Below are positions 30,142 to 39,264 of a stretch of 40,421 nt of DNA, in pieces. Positions within the stretch are counted from its first letter, which is position 1; each line of letters starts with the position of its first letter. The position numbers and the translations under genes are program-made. The notes beneath the pieces were generated by a model. It was not told the origin of the DNA and made no database searches. It saw only the letters and a program-made list of their open reading frames with translations. This DNA is from a virus: positions 1 through 40,421 of IMG/VR virus record IMGVR_UViG_3300006846_000035; one strand, given 5' to 3'.

Positions 30142-30612
30142 TTACAGCCCTTTGACACGCGTGACTTGCGGCGACGCCGAGTTGACGAGCACCGTCACGA
30201 CCGGAGCCGTGATGTCGGTGTTCGCGTACGCGGCGAGCTGACCGGCGGTGGCCGACGAGACGAGCTGCACGTTTGCAGCGACCGCGCCCGCGGTTTTGCC
30301 GGACCCGACGCCATCGACGAGTGCGAACCCGTACTCGCCTGTGGCAAACGCCGCTCCGCCTTCCGCGGCCGAGGGGTTCAATCCCACGACCGGCTGCGCG
30401 GCGGCAGACGTGGGACGCACGTCATCCCACCCGAGCGCAGATCCCTGAAAACGGAGGTAGTCGTTGAGCGCGATGGTGGCGCCCGCCTTGATGTAGCGCC
30501 ATGAGTTCCCGAGGTTGTCATACGCGACAAACCCGAGTGGCACCTTCTGTGTCGTCGAACGGTCGGTGGTGTCACCCACCCCCAAACCGCCCGGTCCCCT
30601 GAGTTGAGGCAT
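30142..30612 (-). CDS. Small head protein, possible decoration protein (156 aa)
   Basis: Start at ATG 30612 with AAGGAAC ahead (an upstream in-frame ATG at 30675 lacks support). The protein has mixed Gly-rich beta segments (LGNSWRYIKAGATIALNDYL, FATGEYGFALVDGVGSGKTA) and resembles small capsid decoration proteins in composition, especially the phrase ALNDYLRFQGSALGWD. It is transcribed shortly after the major capsid gene and before the terminator. The assignment is by context. Confidence 0.55.
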   Translation of the reverse strand: MPQLRGPGGLGVGDTTDRSTTQKVPLGFVAYDNLGNSWRYIKAGATIALNDYLRFQGSALGWDDVRPTSAAAQPVVGLNPSAAEGGAAFATGEYGFALVDGVGSGKTAGAVAANVQLVSSATAGQLAAYANTDITAPVVTVLVNSASPQVTRVKGL

Positions 30613-30646
30613 GATCGTGTTCCTTTCGTGAAAACGGGATTCCGAG

Positions 30647-30910
30647 TTAGATCGAGTTGGCGAACACGCCGACAACTTCAGTTCCGCTTACACGGACGGC
30701 ATACAACGCTTCGCCGTCCGCCAAGTCGATCACGAGGTTGTTGGGGTGTTCAGTCGACGGGATTTGAAACCCGTTCGAGGTGGTGACATTGCTGTCACCA
30801 ATGAACGTCCCACTTGTTCCGCCCCCTCGCAGCCGAACTCGCGTGCGACCAACTGCGGTATGGAGCAAAACCGCTGTCGTGCTCACGCTGACTTGAGTTG
30901 TCGTAATCAT
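30647..30910 (-). CDS. Small hypothetical structural protein (87 aa)
   Basis: Chosen start is the ATG at 30910, eight bases after GGAG; a GTG at 30919 overlaps the upstream stop. The product is Thr/Val/Gly-rich and beta-like (VSVSTTAVLLHTAVGRTRVR, LVIDLADGEALYAVRVSGTE), the sort of sequence seen in small head-completion or decoration proteins. No family is recognised. Confidence 0.55.
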   Translation of the reverse strand: MITTTQVSVSTTAVLLHTAVGRTRVRLRGGGTSGTFIGDSNVTTSNGFQIPSTEHPNNLVIDLADGEALYAVRVSGTEVVGVFANSI

Positions 30911-30915
30911 GTCCG

Positions 30916-31167
30916 TCACTCCATTTCAATCGGACCGTCAGTTTCTATCCAGACATGGACCGCGCCGCCGAGCATCAGTGGATCATCCGGCTTCGCGATA
31001 ACCCGCGATGGGCCGAGAATATGCACACGGCGCGCAAACTGGCGCGGCTCCCCCTCTCGTGTCACCGCGATCACAGCGTCCGTCGTTTCAAACCCTGAGA
31101 CATCTCGATATCTCAGGCGATCCGATAGCCGCTGCTTCCCGACGAAGATTCGATAAGGGGGAGCCAT
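30916..31167 (-). CDS. Small hypothetical structural protein (83 aa)
   Basis: ATG at 31167, eight bases after the major capsid stop; the TGA overlaps the GTG option of the next gene. The sequence has beta-like strands (YRIFVGKQRLSDRLRYRDVS, GGAVHVWIETDGPIEME). It probably contributes to the head, inferred from position only. Confidence 0.5.
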   Translation of the reverse strand: MAPPYRIFVGKQRLSDRLRYRDVSGFETTDAVIAVTREGEPRQFARRVHILGPSRVIAKPDDPLMLGGAVHVWIETDGPIEME

Positions 31168-31174
31168 CGCCGTA

Positions 31175-32110
31175 CTACATCTCGGTCATGACTGCCGTCC
31201 GGCTCTTGTTCCGCTGGACGTGCTGCAACATCGAGAAGATGCTGAAGCGGTAGCCCTGTCCGCTCTCCAATTCCTGCGTGTCGCCCTTGTCGCGGAATGC
31301 GCCCTGGAACACGATCAGGTTGATGGCCTTCGGCGTGTTCATGTGAATGCGCGTGCCGCCGTACTGCGAGAAGATCCACCGCGCGGACTTGAACGCCAGC
31401 GTCTTGAAGCCGCCGTCCAGATCCTTGGTACCGACCCACCGCTGAAGGGACTGCTCTTGCCCCTCGTAAGTGGCCTGGGTTTCCGCGTCGGACGTGATGA
31501 GCGACGGGTGAATCGTCGCCCCGGATCCCTTCGTCGCGGTGTTCCACGTCAGCGTGAGCTTCGACTTGATATCGGTGCCCGCCGCCGCGTACGTGGTGCT
31601 GAAATTCCTCCACCACGTGTCGGTCGCCGCGTTGATGCCCCCGACCGTGCCCTGACCGGAGTCGGGGATGAGGGTCTGGAAGCCGAAGAAGCCGTTGGTC
31701 GACACGGCGAACAACGCCTGTTCCACGATGTCATCGTGCGAATCGATCGCGTTGGACAGGAGTTGCTTGGTGAGTGCGATCTTCTGGTTGACCGTGGGAT
31801 TCTTCGCCTCGTCAGCCTTTGACCACACAACCGGCACGCTGAGCTGCGCCGGATCGTAGATGGCTGCCGTGACGACTTCGGTCTTACCCATCGCCAACGG
31901 ATCGAGATCGTTGGACTGGAAGCCCGCACCGGGGTTCCGGCGGTAGTCGAGCTGCGCTTCGATCTGCGGACCGCCAGGGACACGCTTCACGAAACCTTGA
32001 CGCTCGTACTCCTTCATGAGCGGCGATTCGGCCCACTGGTTGTCGGCCTTCCGCTTCTTGGCGAGTACGACGTTGTACGACACCGCCGCAATCTGTGAGA
32101 CAGATGGCAT
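31175..32110 (-). CDS. Major capsid protein
   Basis: 311 residues, ATG at 32110. The sequence has the mixed alpha/beta composition of HK97-fold coat proteins: an N-terminal helix with charged residues (VVLAKKRKADNQWAESPLMK), a long middle helix (VNQKIALTKQLLSNAIDSHD, IVEQALFAVS), and a C-terminal part with TPKAINLIVFQGAF. It follows the acidic scaffold gene by 12 bases, which is the usual gene order. No named capsid family could be assigned by eye. Confidence 0.8.
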   Translation of the reverse strand: MPSVSQIAAVSYNVVLAKKRKADNQWAESPLMKEYERQGFVKRVPGGPQIEAQLDYRRNPGAGFQSNDLDPLAMGKTEVVTAAIYDPAQLSVPVVWSKADEAKNPTVNQKIALTKQLLSNAIDSHDDIVEQALFAVSTNGFFGFQTLIPDSGQGTVGGINAATDTWWRNFSTTYAAAGTDIKSKLTLTWNTATKGSGATIHPSLITSDAETQATYEGQEQSLQRWVGTKDLDGGFKTLAFKSARWIFSQYGGTRIHMNTPKAINLIVFQGAFRDKGDTQELESGQGYRFSIFSMLQHVQRNKSRTAVMTEM

Positions 32111-32122
32111 GGCGAAACCTAC

Positions 32123-33331
32123 CTAACTCCGCAGCTTCGTCCTCACCGCGTGGCGCATGGCGGACATGATTTCGTCATCGCCTGCCGATACGTTCGCCTC
32201 CCGCTCTTCCGCTTTCGGTTGCGGGAAACGGTTGGTGGGGGGTTGGGCTGCTTTCCTCTTCTTGTTGATCTGCGCCAGAACCTTCTTCCGCATCGCCTCT
32301 TCGTTGACCTTGGCGCGACCTTCGAGGGCCGGGATGACGGTACCGAGGTAAGCCGCAAAGAGCGTCAGACTGCCATCCTTGAAGACGGCTTCCTTGATCT
32401 GCTCCTTGAACTCTTTGAAGTGCGGCCAGTGATCCTCGGCGTAGTTGATGGCTTTACGCTCTTCGAGGACTTGGCTGTCCCACAGTTGCCGCGCTTCGTG
32501 ATCGCGCGTGATGGGACCGTACTTCTTCTCGTATTCGTCGCGAAGTTCCTGACGCACCTGATCGGCGGCGGCTTGAGCGGTCTCTTCCGCTTTCGCGATC
32601 TGCCAATCGGTGAGGGCCGCGAGACCCTTGTCGTCGTAATAGGCAACTTCTTTCCCGCTCTCGGGATCTTTGTAGACGGCGTTGGGACCGGGCTTCTCTC
32701 CGACAGCTTTCCGATCGTTGCGGGTCGCGATGGGAGCATCGCCACCTTCGCCTCGGATCTGAACGATGTCGGCGAAACGTCTGTCTTTCAGCAGAAGGCG
32801 GATGAAACCCTTCTGGTCGGTGTCCGCGAGGTTGAAGGCGTTGAAGATCGCCTTCGCCTCTCGTGAATCCGCCCATTCGAGTTCTTTGACCCGCTTGGTC
32901 GCGAGCGTCAGCTTGCCCTTCTCGGGGTGTTCGTACTCGTCACGGAGGTTCTTGAGAACTTCTTCATGCCGAGAGAAGGGGATTGGACCCTTCTTTTTGT
33001 CTTTCCCCGTGGGCTTGCTATCACTCGTTACTGCCTCGCCATCCCCTTGGTCTTTCGAATCAGTGTCGTCCTTGCTTGCCGATGCGTCGGGATCGCCGTC
33101 TTCCGCGCCTGTGTCGCCGTCGCCCGCGTCGTCCGAAGGGTCATCCCCCTCGTCCGTTGTGCCGTCGCCCTCATCGAGTGCGTCGTCAGGATCGCCGTCG
33201 TTCCCATCCCCAAGGTCGGTATCGGTTCCGGTGCCTGGATCGGGGCTGCCGTCGCCAGCGTCATCGCCGGACGTCGACAATCCTGCCTCCGTCATGGCTC
33301 CCGCGATCGCTTGGGTCAGTTCGTCTGACAT
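32123..33331 (-). CDS. Scaffolding protein
   Basis: 402 residues, ATG at 33331. Residues 10-110 are an extremely acidic Asp/Gly-rich disordered region. The rest is charged and helical (EWADSREAKAIFNAFNLADT, EETAQAAADQVRQELRDEYE) and ends with a basic KKRKAAQPP and a helical tail. An acidic, helical protein directly before the capsid gene is the normal signature of a capsid assembly scaffold. A promoter could lie in the 83-base gap upstream (33332-33414), but none is clear. Confidence 0.75.
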   Translation of the reverse strand: MSDELTQAIAGAMTEAGLSTSGDDAGDGSPDPGTGTDTDLGDGNDGDPDDALDEGDGTTDEGDDPSDDAGDGDTGAEDGDPDASASKDDTDSKDQGDGEAVTSDSKPTGKDKKKGPIPFSRHEEVLKNLRDEYEHPEKGKLTLATKRVKELEWADSREAKAIFNAFNLADTDQKGFIRLLLKDRRFADIVQIRGEGGDAPIATRNDRKAVGEKPGPNAVYKDPESGKEVAYYDDKGLAALTDWQIAKAEETAQAAADQVRQELRDEYEKKYGPITRDHEARQLWDSQVLEERKAINYAEDHWPHFKEFKEQIKEAVFKDGSLTLFAAYLGTVIPALEGRAKVNEEAMRKKVLAQINKKRKAAQPPTNRFPQPKAEEREANVSAGDDEIMSAMRHAVRTKLRS

Positions 33332-33414
33332 GGTTCCTACTTTCGGTTTGGTGTCGCGGCCGAATCACCGCGAAGAGGCCGTTGGTATCGCGCCGTGCCT
33401 CGATGCGCGAGCTG

Positions 33415-33951
33415 TTAGTCAGACTGCGCGAGCATGTACTGACTGACTTCCTGCCGAATCGCGAACTCGACGTCATCCATCGGCAATGCATCAGCCGGTG
33501 GGGGGTTCGTAATCCGGTCGTATTCATCCATCGACACACCCAACCACGCCGCGGTCGCCCGGCGCCGCTCGTCGCGAATCGCGGGATCGTCGTAGTTGGT
33601 GGTGTCGGCTGCGGTCCACCGCGAGGTATGCACGGATTTGTCGGATCCTGATCGGGGATCCGTGACGTGCTCTACCGCATTGGTGAGGCCGCGTTTTTGA
33701 GCTTCCCGGCGGATCTCTGTGAACGAGTCAAAGCGACGGGGCGTACCGTCGGGATTGCAGAGACCATTCCGTATCCAAAGTCCGCCGGGAATGCTGTCGT
33801 CGCGAACGGCGCTCGATTTCCCGCCCGTCACGAGTGCGCGGCGCATCGGCTCGCCACACTCGGAGCAAAGCGGTTCGAGTTCGCACGCGATCGGCTCGAA
33901 GCAGTCGCGTTTGAGGTGCCCGTTCGCGCATGTTCTGTCGTACATCGGCAT
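33415..33951 (-). CDS. Zinc-ribbon protein (FmdB-like N-terminus), 178 aa
   Basis: ATG at 33951. The N-terminus MPMYDRTCANGHLKRDCFEP, then PLCSECGEPMRRAL, is a zinc ribbon of the FmdB type (C8, then a CxxC near residue 30). The rest is helical and polar with GLTNAVEHVTDPRSGSD. Similar proteins sit in many phage head modules. A packaging or assembly role is possible but unproven. Confidence 0.6.
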   Translation of the reverse strand: MPMYDRTCANGHLKRDCFEPIACELEPLCSECGEPMRRALVTGGKSSAVRDDSIPGGLWIRNGLCNPDGTPRRFDSFTEIRREAQKRGLTNAVEHVTDPRSGSDKSVHTSRWTAADTTNYDDPAIRDERRRATAAWLGVSMDEYDRITNPPPADALPMDDVEFAIRQEVSQYMLAQSD

Positions 33952-33954
33952 CGA

Positions 33955-34323
33955 TTAGCTCACCGCGACGTTCGGCGCCTCCGGTTCGTTGTAGGAGTGG
34001 ACCGTGAGCTTGGCGACGCTCGTGCCGCCGCCCGATGCCAGGGTGGCGACGACTTCCGAATTCACGTTGGCCGGGATCTCGCAGACCACAAACCCCGGAC
34101 CGGCCGCGGTGATGCTGAACACCGCGATCGTCGTGCCGCCGTCTGTGATCGTGAGTAAGCCCGTACCCGCGGCGGGGGCCTCGGAGTAGGAGTACGCGAT
34201 GAGACAGATGACCGTGCGCCGCTTTGCTCCCGGTGCCGCGACCGTCACAACCGCTGCGGTCGCCGCGGCTGGCTGATGAACCTGTTTGGTCGTCGGAATG
34301 ACGCGCGTGGTGACGTAATTCAT
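33955..34323 (-). CDS. Small beta-rich structural protein (122 aa)
   Basis: ATG at 34323 with AAGG eleven bases before it. The product is rich in Ala, Thr, Val and Gly with alternating strands (AAAATAAVVTVAAPG-like, TGLLTITDGGTTIAVFSITA, VVATLASGGGTSVAKLTVHS). It looks like a small immunoglobulin-like or jelly-roll virion protein, possibly a head decoration. No signature beyond composition. Confidence 0.5.
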   Translation of the reverse strand: MNYVTTRVIPTTKQVHQPAAATAAVVTVAAPGAKRRTVICLIAYSYSEAPAAGTGLLTITDGGTTIAVFSITAAGPGFVVCEIPANVNSEVVATLASGGGTSVAKLTVHSYNEPEAPNVAVS

Positions 34324-34363
34324 GAGCGTTTCGCCTTATCTTCGCTTCTGAGATCAGACCTTA

Positions 34364-34381
34364 CCAAAGGGATCCAAAGGG
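34364..34381. repeat. Tandem CCAAAGGG direct repeat
   Basis: CCAAAGGG occurs at 34364-34371 and again at 34374-34381, two bases apart, in the short gap upstream of the 33955-34323 gene. It could be an operator, but no partner or second site was found. Confidence 0.35.
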
Positions 34382-34392
34382 TTGAGGCGGGT

Positions 34393-34680
34393 TCAGGCAT
34401 CGATTGAGGATTCTTTGGACTGGCGAGCAACGACCGCGACGCCGACGAGCGGGATCCCGCCTTCGTGGAAGCGAACGTCGTACTCCGCCTTCACGATCTG
34501 ATACACATTCCCGCAATTGAGGCAGAGCGCGCCGCAATCAGCGCCCTTGAGCACCATCGGTACGTTCTCGGGATGGCACCTGCACGTGATGACGACGGAG
34601 ACGTTGCCGGTACCGGAGTGGACGACACACGGCTCGCCGATCGCGAGAGCAGCGGCGGTATTAATGAGCGGAAGAGCCAT
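34393..34680 (-). CDS. Small protein with zinc-ribbon-like cysteines (95 aa)
   Basis: Start at ATG 34680 with GAAGG ten bases before it; this overlaps the lipoprotein gene by 20 bases. It contains TCRCHPENVP, then CGALCLNCGNVY, giving a C-x-C plus C-x3-C-x2-C set that fits zinc binding, inside a beta-rich protein (VVHSGTGNVSVVITC). No family is recognised. Confidence 0.5.
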   Translation of the reverse strand: MALPLINTAAALAIGEPCVVHSGTGNVSVVITCRCHPENVPMVLKGADCGALCLNCGNVYQIVKAEYDVRFHEGGIPLVGVAVVARQSKESSIDA

Positions 34681-35254
34681 GCGGTTGCACCTTCGGGCGA
34701 TACGGGAGGATGAATGCAGCGATCGCGGTCGATTTTTCTTCGATCTCACGATCGCGGAACGTCAGGACACGATCGCGAATGTCGGCGGGGTAGCGCGCGA
34801 TGTATTTTAACGACTCGACCGCCGTATCGAGGCCGATCTTCTGCATCACGAAGAATGCAATCGCTTCGGCGAGGACTTCCGCCGTTTCCACGCCGATCTT
34901 GGGTTCCAACATCGAATGGGCGATCTCATGCGCGAGCGTACTGACTTGGAAATTCGTCGAGATGTCCAAGTTGATGAAGATCACATTCCATTCACGGGAG
35001 TAGGCACCTGCCAAGCGATCATGTGTCATCCCGCCGGTACCATCGAACGACACTTCGACGCCGCGCGATTTGGCAAACGCGACGAGAGGTTCGAGCGCCC
35101 ATTCGTGTGATCGGCCCTGAATGTGGCGCGGGTCACCGAGGAACAACCCCGAGGTGCGCGCCATCTCGATCCGCGCGGGGAGGAGGGCGGCCGGGTAAAT
35201 GGGGCCGCATGCCGCGGTCAAGGCGAGGGTGAGTGCGAGGATTACGGCTTTCAT
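34661..35254 (-). CDS. Lipoprotein-signal zincin metallopeptidase
   Basis: 197 residues; the ATG at 35254 overlaps the portal stop (ATGA). Residues 1-16 form a lipoprotein signal (MKAVILALTLALTAAC) with Cys16 as the acylated residue. The motif VSTLAHEIAHSML (H109, E110, H113) is a zinc-protease HExxH, and Glu residues downstream could be the third ligand. The protein would sit on the membrane facing the outside of the cytoplasm. A lipid-anchored protease inside a head-gene cluster is unusual. It may act on host envelope proteins or block superinfection. Confidence 0.65.
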   Translation of the reverse strand: MKAVILALTLALTAACGPIYPAALLPARIEMARTSGLFLGDPRHIQGRSHEWALEPLVAFAKSRGVEVSFDGTGGMTHDRLAGAYSREWNVIFINLDISTNFQVSTLAHEIAHSMLEPKIGVETAEVLAEAIAFFVMQKIGLDTAVESLKYIARYPADIRDRVLTFRDREIEEKSTAIAAFILPYRPKVQPHGSSAH

Positions 35255-37413
35255 TGGGCACTTCCTTGCGGACCGGCGGCCTGGGTCACGGTTCCCGCGG
35301 CGTCTTCGGACGTTTCATAGCGGCGATTGAGGGGCTGGACGGTCGCAGCCGGGCCGGGATGCGGCTGATTCTTCGCGTCGGCCTTCTGCCGCGCTTCGGC
35401 GGTCGGATCCTTCACCGCGCCGGGCACCGCTTCGGCGATCTGCGGCATCATCGACAAGGCATCGGTCAAGAGTGCCTTCGCCTGGGCGATGTCCTGAGCG
35501 GTGACGGGATTCGGACTTTTCTGAATCAACGCAATGACAAACGGATTGAGGGTATCGTCGCCCTTGAACGAGTAACGGATGTTCGGCGCCGGTGGCTTCT
35601 CTTCTTTCGGCGGCGCGATCCACCGCGCAGGATCCAGCCCGTACACCTCGCAGAGTTCCATGATCACCGCGCTCGGGTTGATCAGCGGATCGCGGCGCAG
35701 GAGTTTGTAGACGTTCAGGATTTCTTGCTTGCGCTGATTGATATCGACGCGGACGGCCGCATCCGGCTTGACTTCGAAGATCCAATCGCCGGGGATCTTG
35801 TCCTTGTTCCACTGTTGGAGCGTGCGTACCCCGTTATCCCCGATCACCTCAACGTAATCGGTGTAATCGGAGAAGAGCTGCATGAGGGCAAACACACCCT
35901 GGGCACACTCCACGTAAAACGACAGGTACTTCGATCGCTCGTATTCGATGCGGACGTTGCCGGAAGATTGGACGATCTTCGCTTCCGTCGCTGACTGGTC
36001 GCCAGGGGCCTCGATGCCCATCTGGTTGGCGCCCATCGACCACGTTTCATCGAGATCGGTGTTGAAGATCCGCATGAACTCGAAGTTCTCGCGCGGATAG
36101 TTGGCACGCGCCACTTCGCCGATCGCGTTGCTGCCCGGCCCGTTCATCGGGATCATGTCCTGCATGACCCCGGCGCGTAGTTGGGCGGCGATCTCCTCGT
36201 CGACCATGTTCACGTCGAACCAGCGGATCGGGAGGGAATGCTCGCGCTGCCGAATCATCTGCGAGCGCGATCGAATCATCTCCTTCACTTGCGGGCGGCC
36301 CATCTCGGAGTCGGATGGCGGGATCGCGGAATCCGAGATGTAGGTGAGGGTGCGGACCTTGATCGGGAAATCGGTCATCCCGATATAGCGACCCGACGAC
36401 GGAGGAACGCCTTGTGGGGCCTGTGGGGAGGGAGGCTCACCCTCGCTCCCCTCTACCCATTCTTGCCACGCGAAATCTTCGTCGACGACAGGCTCATCGA
36501 TCCCGTCGATGAAAACCATGTGGCGAAGTTTGCGCGGGTGACGCTCAGTCGCGTCGTAGAAGGCCGCGCGGTACCACAGTTCGCTGTACCGGAGGTAGCG
36601 GCCGGAGGGGAGGAGCTTGAGTTCGTGATCTTCATCCGACAGCAATTCATCGACGGTTGTCTCGCCCGCCTCTTCGGGTTCGTAGTCGTCATCCACCCAC
36701 CCGCGGCGCCGCGCCTCTTCGATCGCGATGTGCCCGTCGTGCCCGAGCCAGGGAGATTTCTGCCAATTCGACCCGCGGAATTCGACCGGCCACAGGAGGC
36801 GAGCGGGCGAGACGCGCTCCAAGTCGTAGCACTCGTACAGCGTCGGCCGCACTTCTTCCGTAGGAATGAGATCGCCCGCGATCATCTGTTCCAAGTCTTC
36901 GGGCGGGATCCCGGTGACGTCGCCAACGGGTACCTTTTGCGGATCACCGAAGACCGCGGTGTAGATGACGCGCGCCGCCATGAGGCCCGCAGCGTTGATG
37001 ACGTCGCCGCCGCACTCATCCATCGGGTATTCCGCGTGGATCCGTTCCCGCATCTCGAAGTTGAGGGCGGCGGAGGCCAATGGGGAGAGCGGTTGGAACT
37101 TCGGGTTACGCGAGCGGAGTTTGAGATCGGGGAGGACCGCGAAGAGCTGCGCCTGCTTGTTCTTGGTGCGCGACCAATCCGCCGGGATGTTGACCGTATC
37201 GGTGTCGGGCGTTTCGTTGAACGGGCGGCCGGTCCGGAACGCCACGTTGTCTTGCCAGCGATCGACGAGTTCGCGGCGCAACCGGCGGCACGAGTCGATG
37301 CCGGAGCGCAAGAGTTTGGCGGTACGATTCCCGCGCTTGCCGTCGCCCTCATCCGTGGAAATGGAAGACGGGCCTTCGGTGGCGGGTTCGTCGTTGGCGG
37401 ACATTTCGGCCAT
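35251..37413 (-). CDS. Portal protein
   Basis: 720 residues, ATG at 37413. Length, position right after the large terminase, and the composition fit a podoviral portal: N-terminal charged helices (SGIDSCRRLRRELVDRWQDN), aromatic-rich WLGHDGHIAIEEARRRGWV, a loop-rich beta/alpha core, then the SMGANQMGIEAPGDQSATEA segment and a long acidic, Pro-rich C-terminal tail. Portals form the twelve-subunit ring through which DNA is pumped and tails attach. The named family cannot be given by eye. Confidence 0.8.
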   Translation of the reverse strand: MAEMSANDEPATEGPSSISTDEGDGKRGNRTAKLLRSGIDSCRRLRRELVDRWQDNVAFRTGRPFNETPDTDTVNIPADWSRTKNKQAQLFAVLPDLKLRSRNPKFQPLSPLASAALNFEMRERIHAEYPMDECGGDVINAAGLMAARVIYTAVFGDPQKVPVGDVTGIPPEDLEQMIAGDLIPTEEVRPTLYECYDLERVSPARLLWPVEFRGSNWQKSPWLGHDGHIAIEEARRRGWVDDDYEPEEAGETTVDELLSDEDHELKLLPSGRYLRYSELWYRAAFYDATERHPRKLRHMVFIDGIDEPVVDEDFAWQEWVEGSEGEPPSPQAPQGVPPSSGRYIGMTDFPIKVRTLTYISDSAIPPSDSEMGRPQVKEMIRSRSQMIRQREHSLPIRWFDVNMVDEEIAAQLRAGVMQDMIPMNGPGSNAIGEVARANYPRENFEFMRIFNTDLDETWSMGANQMGIEAPGDQSATEAKIVQSSGNVRIEYERSKYLSFYVECAQGVFALMQLFSDYTDYVEVIGDNGVRTLQQWNKDKIPGDWIFEVKPDAAVRVDINQRKQEILNVYKLLRRDPLINPSAVIMELCEVYGLDPARWIAPPKEEKPPAPNIRYSFKGDDTLNPFVIALIQKSPNPVTAQDIAQAKALLTDALSMMPQIAEAVPGAVKDPTAEARQKADAKNQPHPGPAATVQPLNRRYETSEDAAGTVTQAAGPQGSAQ

Positions 37414-37440
37414 GATCGGATGACTTTCGCGAAATCTTCG

Positions 37441-39030
37441 CTATCGTTTTCGTACCGATTCTACGCCTAGGGGTAAACGGGTTTGGTGTCCCTTCGTGAT
37501 TGCCGCGCGAATTGCGGGCGGGAGAGATTGGAGATTGAGGCCCGTGGGTTTCCGCGAGGGGTTCGGCCGCGACATGCAGAAGTACTTGGTGGCGTCCGCG
37601 GCGTGATCGGGTTGGTGAGAGCCGATCTTCGTCGGATCCAATTTGTCTTTGGTCAGTGTCGGAAAGGTTTTGATGGCGTACGGGCACCCTGACCACCCGT
37701 GCGACGAGGACGGGCGGAGGAATTGGAGGGCAGGGTAGGGGCGCGTGCTGAAAAATTCGGTCGTGAGCCAACTATGGACGCGCGTGAAGCCCGCCGGGTG
37801 CGAGTTGTCGCCTTCGATCATCGAAATGGCACCGTGCTTCCGCTTCGCGAAGGTTTCCGCAATCGATTCTCCGGTGCGATGGGCGAACATCGAAGGGTCG
37901 CCCACCGTGTACCGGATCTTCATCGGGCCTTTGCGGTTGTGGAGATGCGGATCGAAGCGCGACATATCGCGGATCGCGACGGAAACATCTTCCGGCTTGG
38001 TTTTGGTGAACTTGTACTCTTGGAAGCCAATCGCGGACCCGTCAGGAAGGAGCGCGAACCAAATGCACACCCCTGGTTCCTCCTCTGAATACCCCCAATC
38101 GATCGCACGGACAATTTCGATCCACGACGTGATGAGGCACGGGAGACCTTTGAAGTACGGCAACTCCTCGATGACATGCCACGGCATGATGTCTTCGCCC
38201 CATGCCTTCTTCTCGCGCCACTCTTCGTAGAATTGGCCCTCGACCGCCTGCCAATCGCCGTCGCGGTACATCTTGCGGAGGGCTTCAGTGGGGAGCGCAT
38301 CGAGGCGGAGGTTGTATTCCTTCTGATCGACGTGCGGGTTGTCCGCGATCGTCGCCGGGATGAAGTGATAGTTATCCGGGTGAAAGGCCGGATCGCGTTC
38401 TGAATCGACGTCCTTGTTGATGTAGTAGTCAGGGATCCATGCGGCGCCAGGGTTGGACCCGGCGCGGGTGATCGGGATGTTGCCGGATGTCTTCGAGCTG
38501 CGGAGGCGCGAGCACAGGAACCGGAACATGAACTCGGTGAAGGTGGCGAGTTCGTCGAAATAGATGCAATCGAATTCCGAAGACAAGTACTGCTTCAGGG
38601 CTTGGTCATCTTCGACGTGCCCGAAGCGGAAGCGCGATCCCTTGGGGTAAACGACGGTGGTTTCACTCGCCCGGTACCGGCCGCCGATCATTTCGGCTTC
38701 GGTTTGCAGCTTGTCCAAATGGGTATCGCGCAGTTCGGTCATCAACCGGCGCACGAGGAGGCAGCGATACCCGGCTTGCGTCAGGCAGCGGAGGTGACCA
38801 TCCATGCGGAGGGCGACCGATTTCCCGGTGCCTGCGCGTCCCCCGTACAACACGTTGCGCGACGTGGCGAAATGCAGCTCGCACTGCTTCTCAGTCGGGG
38901 TGTAGAAGGGGACCGATTGCCCGGTGTTCGGGTTGACGGTCCAAATCAGCGGCGTCTCACCGGGGATGAAGCCCGATGGGATGATCGCCGCCGGTAATTG
39001 GCTCAGGAGGGTAGGGGCGGCGACAGTCAT
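37441..39030 (-). CDS. terL: Terminase large subunit
   Basis: 529 residues, ATG at 39030. The ATPase part has a Walker A (GGRAGTGKS, residues 63-71) and a Walker B (CIYFDE, 155-160) with a preceding coupling-type segment. The nuclease part has acidic residues in the RNase-H-like order: AIDWGY (D311), GDPS (D378) and PDHAADA (D475, D479). This is the motor that cuts and packages DNA into the head. The gene overlaps the next small gene by 4 bases. Overall length is typical. Confidence 0.9.
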   Translation of the reverse strand: MTVAAPTLLSQLPAAIIPSGFIPGETPLIWTVNPNTGQSVPFYTPTEKQCELHFATSRNVLYGGRAGTGKSVALRMDGHLRCLTQAGYRCLLVRRLMTELRDTHLDKLQTEAEMIGGRYRASETTVVYPKGSRFRFGHVEDDQALKQYLSSEFDCIYFDELATFTEFMFRFLCSRLRSSKTSGNIPITRAGSNPGAAWIPDYYINKDVDSERDPAFHPDNYHFIPATIADNPHVDQKEYNLRLDALPTEALRKMYRDGDWQAVEGQFYEEWREKKAWGEDIMPWHVIEELPYFKGLPCLITSWIEIVRAIDWGYSEEEPGVCIWFALLPDGSAIGFQEYKFTKTKPEDVSVAIRDMSRFDPHLHNRKGPMKIRYTVGDPSMFAHRTGESIAETFAKRKHGAISMIEGDNSHPAGFTRVHSWLTTEFFSTRPYPALQFLRPSSSHGWSGCPYAIKTFPTLTKDKLDPTKIGSHQPDHAADATKYFCMSRPNPSRKPTGLNLQSLPPAIRAAITKGHQTRLPLGVESVRKR

Positions 39031-39248
39031 GCGTCGAAATCGTCGAGCGCGCCGGGGGCGAGCTTGAGGGACCGGAGGAAGCGGCGATCGTTCTGCGTCA
39101 CTCCGGCCAAGAAGGCTTCGGCGTGATCGAGCTTCGGATGCGAATGGAGATGGGTCTGAAGCGCGGTGACCGCCGCGATGCGATCAGTGCCGGTATAGAC
39201 CCAGGAACACCGTGGGCATCGAAGGTTTGCCGACGACATGAACCACAT
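39027..39248 (-). CDS. Zinc-finger-like miniprotein (73 aa)
   Basis: Start at ATG 39248 (an in-frame ATG at 39239 is equally possible). The product contains CPRCSWVYTGTDRIAAVTAL then QTHLHSH, a C-x2-C...H-x3-H zinc-finger pattern. It sits right before the large terminase and overlaps it by four bases. DNA binding at the packaging site is plausible, but small terminases usually lack this fold. Confidence 0.6.
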   Translation of the reverse strand: MWFMSSANLRCPRCSWVYTGTDRIAAVTALQTHLHSHPKLDHAEAFLAGVTQNDRRFLRSLKLAPGALDDFDA

Positions 39249-39264
39249 CCCGCGCTCGCATCGC

